Assembly: GCA_964030785.1 (NCBI GenBank)
Contig: OZ034972.1
Coordinates: 12,143,819 to 12,207,818, forward strand
Length of the DNA stretch: 64,000 nucleotides
Source of the DNA: Siderastrea siderea
Lineage: Eukaryota; Cnidaria; Anthozoa; Scleractinia; Rhizangiidae
Direction: 5' to 3'
Numbering within the stretch: position 1 is the first letter of the stretch; every line of letters starts with the position of its first letter. The position numbers and the translations under genes are program-made. Below the pieces are notes generated by a model. That model was not told the origin of the DNA, searched no databases, and saw nothing but the letters and a program-made list of their open reading frames with translations. This document shows, in pieces, positions 12,301 to 24,750 of this stretch.

Positions 12301-15300
12301 TCTGCTATCTTTTTTAGTTTTGTTACAAGGTTCGTGTATCTCTATTGTGATGGCGTCTTAAAGAGGGTGCACACGGCACGCGTGGACACTTCCCAGTGGA
12401 GTGGTTGCCTATTTAAACAATAGAGTTCTTCTGTCGAAGGCACTATCGTGTGATAGGTTGCCCGAGGAAATTTGATGTTCACAACAAATATTAGCCCGAG
12501 AACGTATAGTTTTATATGAAGTTTGAACATCAAATTTGCGAGGGAACCTATCACACATAGGGCCTGAAACAGAGGGACTCTACTGTTTTTATTGTACAAC
12601 GCTAAATTTTGAGCGAAAATTGCCAAAAACGGGCACCATGCCCTGATAGGCGCCCGCTGAGAAGAGATACTATGGCATCACGTGATCGATTTCGACCAAT
12701 GGAAGCACGCCAAAATTTAGCGTTGTACTATAATGCATGATGTTTTATATTCGGTTGAGCGGAGAGCGAATTAGAATACAACCTGTAATCCTTTTGGTGA
12801 TTTCAGGGGAAAAAAGGCACTGAAAAAAACGCGGATCCTGGGAAAGTTCTCTCTAATTGTTGGCGCGCGGTCTCTGTGGACGAAAGCGATCCCACTTACT
12901 GGCGTTTCTGCCAGATCCAGCGTGGGAATCGACGAATTCTATTCACAGACGTTTCAAACGTAGGACTTTTCATGTGCAGAATCTAATGCAAATTAGTCAA
13001 ACGATAACCCTTTTGCTCATTTGCATTAGTTACGGCAATAAAAAGTTTGACATTGGAAGCGAGTCTCAGGCCAGTTCAGTGCCATTAGCTGGACTCCCGG
13101 TACGTTCCTGGTGGTCTGTCAATTCAAAAGCCGTACCCTGAAGGCCGGGACATGACGGGTCGCAGCGGCATTCCTTTTGTCGTCAGTCGAAGTTGCTCAT
13201 GGTGAGCTTACGAAGCTGACGGTCGAGGTAAAAACTACAAAATGTCGTGGTGTGTCCAGCGTCACAGCTAATGACGTGTGTATTTTGACGCAAGTTTTGG
13301 TCCATATTGGCGTCCTTTGGTTGTTGACGATTTGAATACAATGAGACGGCAACATATACCGGAATTGGATCAAAATGTGCATACGCAGTGAGGGATCTAG
13401 TGCCTGGGGGTTAGAGTCCCCCTCTTCAAAACCAGACAAATTTCGTGCAATGTCAAGTTAAATTAATTTCAGACTAGTCACCTTTGCTTTAAGAGCCAAT
13501 AACCACTGACGCCTGTTTAACTCACATTATAAATCGTTCTTTACTGAAAACCCCTTTCTTCCGGATTTATAATTAAAGATTTTATCTATTTCTTTCAAAT
13601 ATTATCAATTGAAATTAAAAAAGCTTCTTAACTCTGATAACGCATTCATAATGTTTGGAAATTTGAAGTTGATTTTCTGATGTACACCAAGAATCTCTAT
13701 TGTATCCTCTTTTTATGACCTGATCGCCCTGATCGGAAAATTATCAAGTTTTCTTCCTGCAGAATTCGCATTTCACTTTTTACCTTGCTTAGATTTATTA
13801 CATATTCCTTCTTCGTGTATAGCAATTAAACTTTCAATCACTTTAAAACAGCCATTTGAAATCGCCGCCAGATTTTTAAGATCGAAATTGAACGTCCATC
13901 CTCCCGGCCGAAGATAACCACTAGGTGTCTAATTTTCTTATTTGAAAGAAATACGGTGAAATTTCCCTTACATTTCAACGCGAATAAATTCGCCTTACCT
14001 TGCTAGTAAAGAAGCGTTCTTCAGCCACACCTCACAGTTATCCTAATTTTCCAAGAGAGGTCTAGGTTTTAAGCCCGCTCACGAGATGCCTTGATATGTT
14101 ATCGAATATGTTACGAGTATACAGGTGAAAAGGATAATGAAAATCTTTGATGAAGAACGGTGTTCTCAAAACTCGCATAAAAGAGATTGACTTCATGTGG
14201 TAAAAAGAGTCGATATTTTGAGCTTAGCGCTTAAATATCGAATTTCAGAATAAATGATTCAAACAGCATTGAGAATTAAGCTATTTTCATTTAGGTTTCA
14301 TAAAAATGACATAACAAAACCTTGGATTATATATAATATGACACTGGTATTTAAATAATTCTGACAACATAGCGACACTTTTTAAACGTTTTCTTTATTA
14401 AGACTTCAATAATTTTTACCTGTATGAAAACTTTTCGGTAATCTTGGTGCAATGATTGAAAAGTACCTTTTGTTAGACATAACACTTAACTGTCAAACCG
14501 GAAATTGCAAAAACTACCGTAAAATTTAGTCAGCTTACCGACTCTACAAAATGAAACTTTTCTAGCCCTTCTCACTAGAAAACCAAGGCATCGTTCACTA
14601 CGTTTTTCTTTTTCAGACAATTCGTGGCAGTACGGAATAATCCAATTTTTTTTTTGGCCGAAATATGCGCAAATTCGGCTTTAGTTCTACACGTTATGAG
14701 AAACATAATATGGTTAAACATCCTCCGGCAAAATCTGTGAATAATCGGACACTGAAGACAATGAGAAATTCGGTTATTGGCGCACAGATGGACAAAAATT
14801 ATCTTGTACCACTATTACACATATATGTTAATTCCTCATGTGGTGTAAAGCACTGGTCGCTGATCAGAGATAAAGACTGACGTCTCACAGATGTATTATT
14901 AGACAAATCACAGACGGAAGGTTTTTTTAACTTACGACTCATCTTATGAGGAAAGCTACATCTTGACCAAAGAGATTCACAATGACAATTACAAAAAATG
15001 TGGCAGGAAAATTTCTGCTGTGGTAAATTTCTATAGCTTTTTGTTAGTAACGTCGATTTGTTAATAAGAATTTAGCACATTGGCTCAACTATTTACTTGA
15101 AAACTTCCGACGTTCGTAATTTATTGTAAATTGGTATTTCATATTAGCCAAAAAGGAACACCATAAGAAGAATTATACGCTAAAATGAAGAATCAGAGAT
15201 TTGATATACTTACTAAAGGAGGCAAATCGAAGAAGACTGAGATGTCTTGAGCATATCTAAATTTTTTCGTTCGATATGAAAAAATCTGAAAAACAAATGA

Positions 15301-15765
15301 ATTGAGCAAGCCATCAACACACAGTGTCAGATAAAATTTAAGCGTATCTCTCGTAACGGAAGTAAAAGGCTTAAAATAACCTGAACCTTAGCGGAAATTT
15401 AGAAACTTGAAAAACAATCAAACAGTGCAGTTTCACACAGGTTAATTATACAAAGGCCTAATTATTAAAAACAGAAAAAGGATAGAAAAAGGAGAGCCAA
15501 AACACTGGTAGACACATATAAAAACATCACGCCGAGTAGAAGGTGATAAAAGCTGCGGGAAATTAAATAATGTGACGGTGAACCCGTTTCCCTGGTGCGC
15601 CGGGCTTTGTTTAACAGGAACACCAAATTGGAATTTTATCTGCTGCTATAATTATGGTAAACAACATCCTTTTCTGACAAATTGCTTAAAGCTGAGGATA
15701 TCGAAAAAGACTTATTTGGATGTTGAAAAAGATGTATTATCGTGTCTATTTTCCTGGATTTTCAG
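6373..15765. other. Gene-poor intergenic stretch
   Basis: No spliced or single-exon gene could be supported in these 9.4 kb; open frames are short and lack protein-like composition. The receptor's promoter should lie just right of 6372, but no core element is obvious. Structures seen include a small hairpin at about 7746-7786 (tcactcgctatcac against gtgatagtgagtga), an imperfect palindrome at about 12445-12560, a short inverted-repeat element at 12594-12728, and two opposed ATGCAAAT octamers near 12990 and 13020. Confidence 0.6.
12594..12728. repeat. Short inverted-repeat element
   Basis: About 135 bp bounded by gtacaacgctaaattttg and its reverse complement caaaatttagcgttgtac. The interior is unrelated, with a central catcacgtgatcgatttcg segment. 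Size and shape fit a MITE; no target duplication was recognised. Confidence 0.55.
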
Positions 15766-16072
15766 GAAAATGCGAGCCTGGGCTGCGAGGTTAACGTTTG
15801 TAGTCACAAGAAAGGAAGCATGCTAACACCTGTCCGAACTCGGGGAGAAATTTTGTGACAAGAAAGAATCTCTGAACCGCGCTCGAAAACAGCTCGATGA
15901 CGAATATACCTCCCGCCAAAAAGAAATTGTACCCGAATTTCTTAAGGGTAAGAAAGAATTATCTCTCGCAAAACAAAATGCTAAAGATAAATTCTGCCAA
16001 ATCAAAAGTGCCATGATGTCGTGCATTCGCACTCACTGTGGCCAAAGAATGATGTGTGAGCCGAATAAATAA
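15766..16072 (+). pseudogene. Cysteine-containing exon broken by one base in a GGGG run
   Basis: A strong acceptor (ttttcctggattttcag) ends at 15765. The phase-0 frame that follows reads as protein (ENASLGCEVNVCSHKKGSML) but stops after the GGGG run at 15842-15845. Dropping one G joins it to a second protein-like frame (about 15827-16072) with several cysteines, a charged helical stretch (NRARKQLDDEY, KGKKELSLAKQNAKDKF) and a TAA stop overlapping an AATAAA at 16064-16069. That is the layout of a terminal exon of a polyadenylated gene with a single indel. I do not recognise the family. It may be a recent pseudogene, an assembly or sequencing indel, or a last exon whose upstream exons I could not find. 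The composition suggests an extracellular or lumenal helical protein, but this is weak. Confidence 0.4.
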
Positions 16073-16735
16073 CAAGCATCGCCTAATTACTAGCTTGGAA
16101 AGGATATATGGAAACAATTAGCTAGTTAGCTAGAGTGTCAATTTCGGTGTTCATTAAAGACAAGCCGTTTTGTAGGAACTGAAAAGCCAAATTCATGGCT
16201 TTATTAACAAGCTTAGCCACTTCGGAATATGTTATTGCGAATAAAGAACCGTATACCTGTCTGAAGAAAGGGACGCCACGAAGCTCTCGGAAGCTTCACA
16301 GAATTGGCTGAGAAAACAATAAACAACAACAGAAACAATGACGTTAGCCCTGGATACAATAGACTAAGAGCTTCGTGGTAACAAGGTCCAATGAAATTAG
16401 AGGTTCTAAAGAGCTTCGTTCCCCCTGTGAAGATGCGCTGAAAGCAGTTGAGAGACTGGGACATTCCACCGAAGAACGTTAAAGGCTATGCGACAGTTCT
16501 TTGCTAAGAGCAGAATAACTGAAATGAGAAGTATCCTCAAGTCAATTTGTACATGGAAGAGTTGGACCAGTTCAGACCCATTTGTCATGATCTGTGCCGG
16601 CGATCCTGAGGATCTTGATAGGCTGGATGACCTGTTGGACGTGATCGCCATTGAACTTAGAAGGGCTGGGAGGCGTAAAAGGCTTGGTCACGAGTCATAT
16701 GTACAACAAGACAGAAAAGAAAATGACAGAGCAAA

Positions 16736-17053
16736 CTCGTCCCCAGGGCCCTCTCCTCGCTCAAAATGGCGGTCGGAGAAACCCCTGGCCAAGGCTGCTG
16801 AAATACTCCACGAATCGTGGATCGAGTATTTTGTCACGTGAAACACGATGAAATGGCTTTTTCGGACGTTGTTTCCAGCGTCTGGCGGTCCTATTTGTTT
16901 TCTGCAATCGGAAACCGTTATTCAAACAAAACGAAGACATTTCATCGTGTTTGCGTGACGAAATTCTAACGAACTTTTGGAGCCACTTTGGCAGCTTTGG
17001 CCAGGGGTTTCTCCGACCGCCATTTTGAAGGAGGAGAAGGCCCTGGGGACGAG
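16736..17053. mobile_element. MITE with about 65-bp terminal inverted repeats
   Basis: A 318-bp element inside the BEL/Pao remnant. Both ends read ctcgtccccagggcc inward, followed by matching arms through ctcaaaatggcggtcgg and agaaacccctggcca. The family looks abundant: partial cgtcccca-type ends also occur near 3220, 31000 and 42165. Because it splits the older element, it is the later insertion. It does not code for protein. Confidence 0.8.
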
Positions 17054-17875
17054 GTTGATGACAGAGTCAATGCTTACCAATTACATCAGATGGATGTATG
17101 AACATAAGAAACTCGTATGTGTTTAGGCACTTTCAGGATCATTGAAGAAGCCAGTTTTCAAACTTTCAAGTGAAGTAGCAGGAAGACGCACAGAAAGAGC
17201 GCTAAGGTTCTTTGGACAGACAAGAACACCAGAGAGGTTCACCAAAATGGACCGGGAGTTTTGCATGGCGTTGCGAGGTGTTCAAGAAGTTGTATGTACA
17301 AAATCATGAGCTATAGCAGAGTTAATCTAGGAACTTCTAACACAAAGGGTGAGCAAAGCGTTTTGCCATAATGCAGGACAACTACAAGGTCTCCAGAGCA
17401 AGCATGATTTGTAGCTTACGTTGCGCGTGGATCAGTATCGTATGGATACAGAGGAGGATCAGTAGGATAGAGGATGGATTAGTATCGTATCCTTTAAGAA
17501 ACCCTCAGATTGGCTTCAACTGGTAAAAGGAAGCGGAGAAAATCAAAGACAACCTGGCGAAAGACTATCATGGCGAAGATGGCGGACATTAATCTAACTT
17601 CAGGTGAGGCCTAACCGTTTGTCCAGGACCAGTCCTAATAGAAAAAAGGTCGTCAAGGCCTTATGTCCCATTTGGGACGAAGAGGACTACGTCAGTACAA
17701 GTTACTGGTAAAGCAAGAGGCTCATTTATCAGAAGCAAGCTACTGAGCTTGAATCCAATCCTAGGTTAGGATGGCGGTCTTCGTTCAGATGGGAGACTGC
17801 CGTGCTGACTATTTACCATTTGATAGAAGATTCTCTTTTACCTAGAAAGAGTTGGGTGACGAGCTCACTGCACGA

Positions 17876-18192
17876 AAATTTGGACTACTATCTTTGACAG
17901 GCGAATCAAAGGTGCTGGAGCACATTTGACATTATTTTTGACGCAACTTTGACGCGCATCAAAGATACCAGGCCTTTGACGCCAAGCAAATGTCATTAAA
18001 GGTACCTTTGACGCACATTTGAAAGTAACTTTGCGATAGCTTTGATACAGGTCAAAAGTGTACTACATTTGACCTAAATCAAATACGGCCTTTGACTCGT
18101 GTCAAAAGTTGTCAAAGGTTTGTGTAAAGACGGCCTTTATCACCTGCGACATATGTCAAAGGTGAGTGGTAAAGGCGAAGTTTCGTGCAGTG
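17876..18192. mobile_element. MITE packed with TTTGAC / GTCAAA motifs
   Basis: Bounded by cactgcacgaaa and its reverse complement tttcgtgcagtg. The 317-bp body carries many scattered TTTGAC and GTCAAA hexamers in both orientations. Motif-dense subterminal regions of this kind bind transposase in hAT-type elements (family knowledge); that this is such a case is inferred. There is no open frame of note. Confidence 0.6.
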
Positions 18193-18402
18193 GAAACAAG
18201 TCGTAAAGTCTTACCCTGAAAAGAGTAAGCACTCTGCAGAGACAAATTATACTCTGGCATTGCTGTCAGCCCGATTCTGGTTATGCAGGCTAGATTGAGG
18301 AGAGGAGATTCGCGTGAGTTGAAAAAGAATGTTGTAAATGTCGCCGAAAGAAAGGAAAGGCTGCAAGGCAGACAATGGCTCCTCTACCAAAGCTTTAAAT
18401 GA

Positions 18403-18962
18403 AGTTGCCGTTTCGAGCATTTGCTAAGCAGTGGACTTTACAGAAACTTTCATAGCCATCAACAAAGAGGCAAACAAAGAACTAAGCATTACGTTTGATT
18501 CTTTACGTGCTTTATGTCGCGAGCCTTTCAGTTAGTGATGGCATATCGACTACAAACAGATTTCAGTTTTTCTCGAACGCATTCTTCCGGAAGATAAATC
18601 GACGAGGCCATCACCAGAGACAATGGGGTTAATTCCATAGGATCCCGATGGAGGTTGAGGAAGCTTGCTGCACAGATGGATGAGTTGCCGTTTCGAGCAT
18701 TTGCTAAGCAGTGGACTTTGCAGAAACTTTCATAGCCATCAACAAAGAGGCAAACAAAGAACTAAGCATTACGTTTGATTCTTTACGTGCCTTATGTCGC
18801 GAGCCTTTCAGTTAGTGATGGCATATCGACTACACACAGATTTCAGTTTTTCTCGAACGCATTCTTCCGGAAGATAAATCGACGAGGCCATCACCAGAGA
18901 CAATGGGGTTAATTCCATAGGATCCCGATGGAGGTTGAGGAAGCTTGCTGCACAGATGGATG
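18403..18962. repeat. 280-bp exact-length tandem duplication
   Basis: Two adjacent copies (18403-18682 and 18683-18962) share almost every base; the few differences seen include aactttaca/actttgca, gtgctt/gtgcct and tacaaac/tacacac. The low divergence points to a recent event inside the decayed BEL/Pao remnant, or to an assembly duplication. Confidence 0.85.
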
Positions 18963-19570
18963 AAGACAGGATCACATGCTCTGCTGCAAAGTGCCAAATG
19001 GCTCTTTACTTCCATTTCTCCTTTCTTTCGTCTCACCTTCCCACTTACACCTTTCACTACTTTGATGGAGTCATATGACCTTGATTAAAACAAACAAGAC
19101 AGCAACGTATCCAATATCAGGAAGCACAGACTTTACATATAAGGATCTGATGACTGCTTTACAGCACTGAAGTATATTTGTCCACTCCAGGCCCCTAACG
19201 TATCACACGGCAATCCTTTTACATGATGTGCCACTCATCCCTAGCCATTTTTTGTTCGCCCACGTTGGCGGTCAGATTGCTCCAAAATCTGTTGACAGTA
19301 GTTAATTTAGGCCAAGGAAACGTTGGCGAAAGGGGAAAGAACTATAGTGTGACATTTTTGGTACCGATGGCTTCTTAAATGGCTACCAACTCTTAGCTAC
19401 AGGACAAAGAGGCAGAAGAAGGAGATATATATCCGAGTTGGTGATGTTGTGTTAGCATAGCCCCAGACACACCTTATGGACAGTGGCCAAAAACGAGTTC
19501 TAGAGGTCTACTCTTGGACGGAAAACCTTGTACGTGCAGTGAAATTCTAAGTACAGTAGATTGTAACGCC

Positions 19571-22500
19571 TTGATCAGATCATCCGCCTGGGCTAGTCCA
19601 CTCGAGTGTGTTGTGGAGGAGGCAGCAGCAAACGTAGATCAGTGAGGACATCGAAAACATTAAGAACCGTTGACATTAACATTGTAAACTCTAAGTCTAA
19701 CGTATTTATTAAGTCTATCAGCCACTGGCTCATCAAGAAGGAGGAGGAGGATGAAAATGTGCTTGGAAAGTAGATTACATGAAGCACTAGTTCACGGTTT
19801 GGCCATCAGCCTTGAACTTACGTTTATTGTTTCTCTTATGGATAGCTCTGGTTACAAGCCATTGTCAAAAATAACATTCTCATTTAGGTAATAATAATTT
19901 TCTGCAAGTATAGTATTCAAAATAAGTGAAACAATACTATATTGTTCAATTATATCTAATACATTATAGAAACGTTCCGAAAAGTTTCGTCGTTGATTGA
20001 CTCGATTCGTCCATGTAGTTTTTGCACAAGGTTTTTTTGTTTCGACGCACGTTTTTTTCGCTACGTGAAGTTAATCGTGAAATAAATAAGTTGATTCTAA
20101 ACCAACAGGGATTTAACAATTGCTTTATGGATACTGATACTTTTCGTAGCCGTCCTCCAAAAAGCGTCAAGCGTGAAATGACCAAATTCTTTTTGTTGCG
20201 AACCATATGAACCACGTATTTTAACTTTAGGTTTCTTTGCAGTTTAAAGATGGTTTTGGCACCCAGAAACAAATTAAAGAGGTTCTATAGGTAATCATTA
20301 GAAGCTTAAAAGCGCGGTCTTTGTTTTCGGCAGCGTTCTATGATCTCAGTCTATTAGCATAACTTAATCTTAAATTAAATGCAGTCTAGAAAACGTATGG
20401 ATAAGAACAATTGATAGCGACTGTACATTTAGTAATAATAGCAAATGTGAGAAAAAGTCGTTGAATACTGAATGAGATATTTCCTTCGGAACACTGTTAA
20501 ATTTACTGACGTTTGTGAGGCCCTGTTACGAGTTACTCCATCCCTTCCCATCCCCCCTCCCCCGCCATACAAACGTCTGTACATGAATCATCTTTTGTAG
20601 TGAAGTAAACTTCGACCCGTTTCCATCCAAACTCAGCACGTTGAAACGAAATTATGTATGCGTTGCTCGTATGTTATTTCTCTTGCTAGTTATGATATCA
20701 GTTTCACATCGGATGAATTCTTAAAATGCCATCAAATAGCACCCTATATTTAAACTCTTTACTTATTTTTCTCTCAGGCGTCATCTCTCTTTCTTAACTG
20801 ACTCTTTGATGAAGGCTGCAACCAGTTATAATACTGACCAAGGTTAGCAATAAATTGTATACCTACAATATTCATCCGAGGCTCCAACCAAAACGACTCT
20901 CCATCGAGGCGAAATAAAGGAAGATAAAGATAAAGCAAGTTTACCTGGCAACAAAAATTTAACAAAGGCCTACTGATTTGACTAAGCGGATATTTTTGAG
21001 TATTCGGCATGCAGAGTCAAAATAGGAAATCTACTTTAGAAGTGATTTACGATTTAGAACATAAATCGAATAGAAAGCATAAAAAATAATTTTGGCAATA
21101 TTACGCGTGCTATTTTGTTACTGCTTCGTTTGTTTCGTTTGTTTTTAGTGTGACAGTAATTACACTATGTTATGCTTACCTTTCAATGGGCATTCCTAAT
21201 CAGTTGACCACCGTGTCCATCTAACCTACAGTTTGCTTGCCCTGAAAGTGCTATAAGCGTTGCATAAACAAAATAACGAAAAACGGTTCAATTTAAAGCT
21301 GTCAGTTTTCAAATGTGCTTTTCTGTTTCAATATCCTTAAAAGTCTTAAAAGCTTACAGCTGGGTAGTTAAAAGCATTTTTTTTAACGCAGTGTTCATTA
21401 TTTGCATTAAATTAAAATGGCACGTATTTTGTGGTGATGTTAGTCCTATTTTATTTTTTTGTAAGTTTATGTAATTCACAAATGCAGATATCAAATTTAG
21501 AAAACAGCTAATATAAAATGGTCTGGGTAAAACTTTAGTCTACCAACTATGGTGAAATGGAGTTTTCTTGAAAAGGACGCCGACAGTTAATTGAGCCTTC
21601 TTTGAGTTGGTTTTTGTCGTTTTCGATTTTTTTTCTGACTCAAACGTCACAATGTTTAAAAAAAGTGTATTTTGCCATGTTTTCAACTTACACTGCTCAA
21701 GGCTAGCTGAAAACTTCTCTCACATTAGACTGTATTCTGTACAATGATTCTGTAAAAGCATTTAGTTTGAAAAGGTTCCGTAAAATGTGTTATTAAGGGC
21801 AGGTCTTTACTCTTTAGTCGAACTTTTCTTCAGACGTACGTGATTCAAGTCTACCGAAATCAACATAAATATGTAGGCTTTTTGTTTCAGACACCGAATT
21901 GTGGGTGTTGGATTTGGCGTGTGAAAAGTCGGGACTCGTCCGGCTTTGACTAGCCTAACACGAAGGATGGGTTTGAAATGATCCAATACATTTGAGTTTG
22001 AGTTTTGGAGTGGCATTTGCAGGCGAAATATTACTTGGGAGTAATCACAGGGCTAAAAGGTTTCATTGCATGTACCAAATTTCTAATTCCGATCAATACT
22101 GCTTAACAACTGAAACAAATTTGTTATATCTAGTCTACATGTAAATTTTCTTAACGATAACTTGCTTTGTTTCAGAAATATAATATGTTTTTAATTTTGT
22201 GGCTGTCCAACTCAGACTTGATCACAAATGCCACAGGAACCAATGTCTTAGCCCCCCATCGGTTGAAATTTCCAGACATGAATAACGAATTTATCGCAAA
22301 ACCGACTTCGTTTTAACATTGCATCTTTTAGATGTTTATGAGTTACCCTGTTAGAGACACATTTTGAAACAACAAAAACGACAGAATTCGTTTACAAATA
22401 TATACTGTTTTTAAGGACAGAAAGGGATTTTTTCAGTGATAGTAGTTTTTGGATTGACAGGTGACACCCCAAGGGGTTGTGATCTTGTGGTGTTAAACAA

Positions 22501-22953
22501 GGGAAAATGTATTTTTTGCTAGACTGTGGCTTGAGATTTCAAGCCGGCAGCTTTTTGTGCCCCGCCACAATAACAGCAAGATATATCACTTTGATTGGAA
22601 AAAATAGGTTGCATGCAGTTTATCCTTTCAGACAAGTGGTTGCGAAAATGATACGTTTTAAACCTAATTTCACAGCATAAAACCACCTTCAGAGCACGTA
22701 CCAAGTTTACTAAAAATATTCAACACAATTGAAATTACAACATGCAGCTGCTAGCTACTAAAAAAAAATTCATCGTTGGATGTTAATAGTGCGTTCAGTT
22801 TTTGGTAGTCTGATAGAGACTATTTATTCTTTATATCGAGGAAGTAAAAATATCTTTCGCCATCGAACGGTAAATTAAAGAGAAAATATTAAAAGGGTAA
22901 TCTTAAATTTATTTAAACAAGAGTCAATTTGTTTCCGGAGTGTCAAATTGTTT
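19571..22953. other. Intergenic stretch, nothing assigned
   Basis: AT-rich sequence without a supported gene, RNA or clear repeat. The longest open frames (19964-20272 and 20774-21010, both minus) lack splice context and recognisable domains. Confidence 0.5.
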
Positions 22954-23787
22954 TCGGAGTCCAAAATTGACCGTCTATTAAGCACAGGTACCGTTTCTTG
23001 TACTTAATAAACAGATCCTGCAGGGCAAGTGTACTTATTTTGCGGAAAAGACCATTATCTTCGATTATTGCGTACAAAGATTCCATTTTCCTCTTATTAA
23101 GTACGTCTCTTGTACTTATTAAGTACGAAAAATGTGATTAATAAGGAAAAAACGTAGGTCTTTCGTTTATTAAGTACAAGTGTCACCAAACTTCGCAAAC
23201 AATGATTTTTCATACTTGGCGGCCATTATGGAAAAAAATATCGAGGGCGAAATGTACTCAATTGGTGAATCTTTAAAGAAAAAAAAATGATTCAGGCAAA
23301 GTATTGTTTGTAAATTCTTTCAATTAAGCAACAAGACGACATGGATTTTGTTTTAGGGGCCGATATTTTTCAAATGTAAGAGTTCGCAGCCCGTCCGATC
23401 GCGGATCGATCGATCGAGCGATCAAGCGCCCGGTGAAAACCGTGAGCGTTTTTGTTTCCCGTTCCGTAAATCTGTTTTTCCCAACAGAATACTTCGAGTA
23501 AAGATAATAATCAGCGGTGTCTGAAACTACATTTCAGTAGGAAAGAGGGACTCGCTTTGTTTTAAACTAACTGTTTGAAAGTGCGAGATTAAAATCTATT
23601 TCATGAAGGACAACAAGCTGCATTTAGCAGCAGTTCTTTATCGGTTGAGTCATGCTCAAACTGCTTGCATTTTCTTCGCTTCCTAATAGCCCTAATAGGA
23701 AAGTTTGTTTACTAACTGAGAAGAAGAACAGTTTTTTCCACCTAAGATTGTCCGGAATATGTTGTTTATAAAAGAGTTTTACTTTAA
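22954..23787 (+). repeat. Left arm of a long inverted duplication
   Basis: About 830 bp that reappears as reverse complement at 29531-30339 with small differences. Landmarks are cggagtccaaaattgac at the outer edge, the taagtacaag / gtacttaataa block, the gatcgatcgatcgagcg block, and gtccggaatatgttgttta at the inner edge. No protein is encoded. It may be one repeat family present twice in opposite orientation, or the ends of one large element. Confidence 0.85.
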
Positions 23788-24750
23788 TGCATCAGTCAAT
23801 TCCAACTGCGCCCATGCCCCCCCCCCCCCCCCGGGCATTAGCATTTTTTTTCTCTTGAATGGCAAATTCCCGGGGGTGGGGACACTTTAGCTGCCAAATG
23901 CCCCGCGGTGGGGACTAAGGAAGAGGGCAAATGCCCCGCCCCTGGGATCGTACGTCCCCAATCAACACTGCAGCAGTTTTCATTTATTGCACAATGATGC
24001 CACTTTCAGCATTTTTATGTGTGATTTTTCATTTCTGTAGGCCTGCCTCTCAGTCTTCTATTGTTTGTAATGGAACTATCCGATGTTTAACATAATAATA
24101 AAGTTAGTATAAATGCCAAGCGATGATACTTTAATACTTCACAGACAACAATACTACATGAACTGCATGAAGTTGATTGTTACTTTGATGTTTTGTTTTA
24201 AACAGTTCGCTGGTACACAGAAATCTTGACATTATAAAAGCCTGTTGTAACGTCATCTGTTGTGAATATTTTAATAATATGCAAAAGTATAAAACGACGA
24301 TCCCTATACACATGTTTAGAATTCAATAATCGATCGTAATAGTTTAAGAATCATCGCAACCAAATTTTTCTTAAATCCTTGTTCAAAGAAGCATGCGTTA
24401 GTCGATTCACGTTGATCGTTCCCGATCTCGCTATCTACAGTGATAGTTGTGCCTTGATAAGCAATGAAGAAATGCATAAAATCGAAAAACCTCCACAAGT
24501 TTGTCCAGTCCTTAACGGACGATCCAATCTGCGACGAACTGCTGGTCCTTTGCGATAAAATCCTCCATGTTTGGATTTTGAGTCGGAAACCCCGTGTGTG
24601 TCAAAAGCCCGGGGGTAGGCAAATGCCTGACCCCCGGGCCGTACCAGATTTGCTAATGCCCCACCCCCAGGACTGACAAGGCACGCAAAATGCCCCGCAG
24701 TTGCCCGGGGGGGGGGGGGATGGGCGCAGCTGGAATTGACTGATGCATTA
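23786..24750. mobile_element. Long MITE with C-run termini
   Basis: The terminal inverted repeats of about 48 bp read aatgcatcagtcaattcca inward, then ctgcgcccat and a run of C. The interior holds GC-rich blocks about cccgggggt... and aaatgccccgc plus unassigned sequence. It abuts the inner edge of the left inverted arm, where the right arm continues with different sequence, so it appears to have inserted there. Short frames inside have no recognisable domain. Confidence 0.75.

Larger units (their letters stand above)
16300..19570 (+). mobile_element. Decayed BEL/Pao LTR retrotransposon remnant
   Basis: The clearest part is 19190-19560. With stops and frame changes it gives the BEL/Pao integrase tail: a P-L-x-P-x-H-F block with GGQ.AP, then RKRW, then WLPTLSYRTKRQKKEIYIRV followed by GDVVL, then a diverged TPRG-like segment and VLEVYSWTENLVRAVKF. 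A gag-like segment (VERLGHSTEER, then MRQFFAKSRITEM) sits at about 16440-16530. The interior is rearranged by two MITE insertions and a 280-bp tandem duplication. No LTR pair was recognised and no enzyme domain is intact. The BEL/Pao family is assigned with fair confidence; the outer limits are rough. Confidence 0.6.

Noticed and set aside
20774..21010. Minus-strand frame with LDGESFWLEPRMNIVGIQFI
   Set aside because: It looks protein-like for about 45 residues, but no acceptor, partner exon or family could be found.
23401..23425. gatcgatcgatcgagcgatc as a regulatory palindrome
   Set aside because: It is part of the repeated arm and occurs in the second copy, so it is explained by the inverted duplication.
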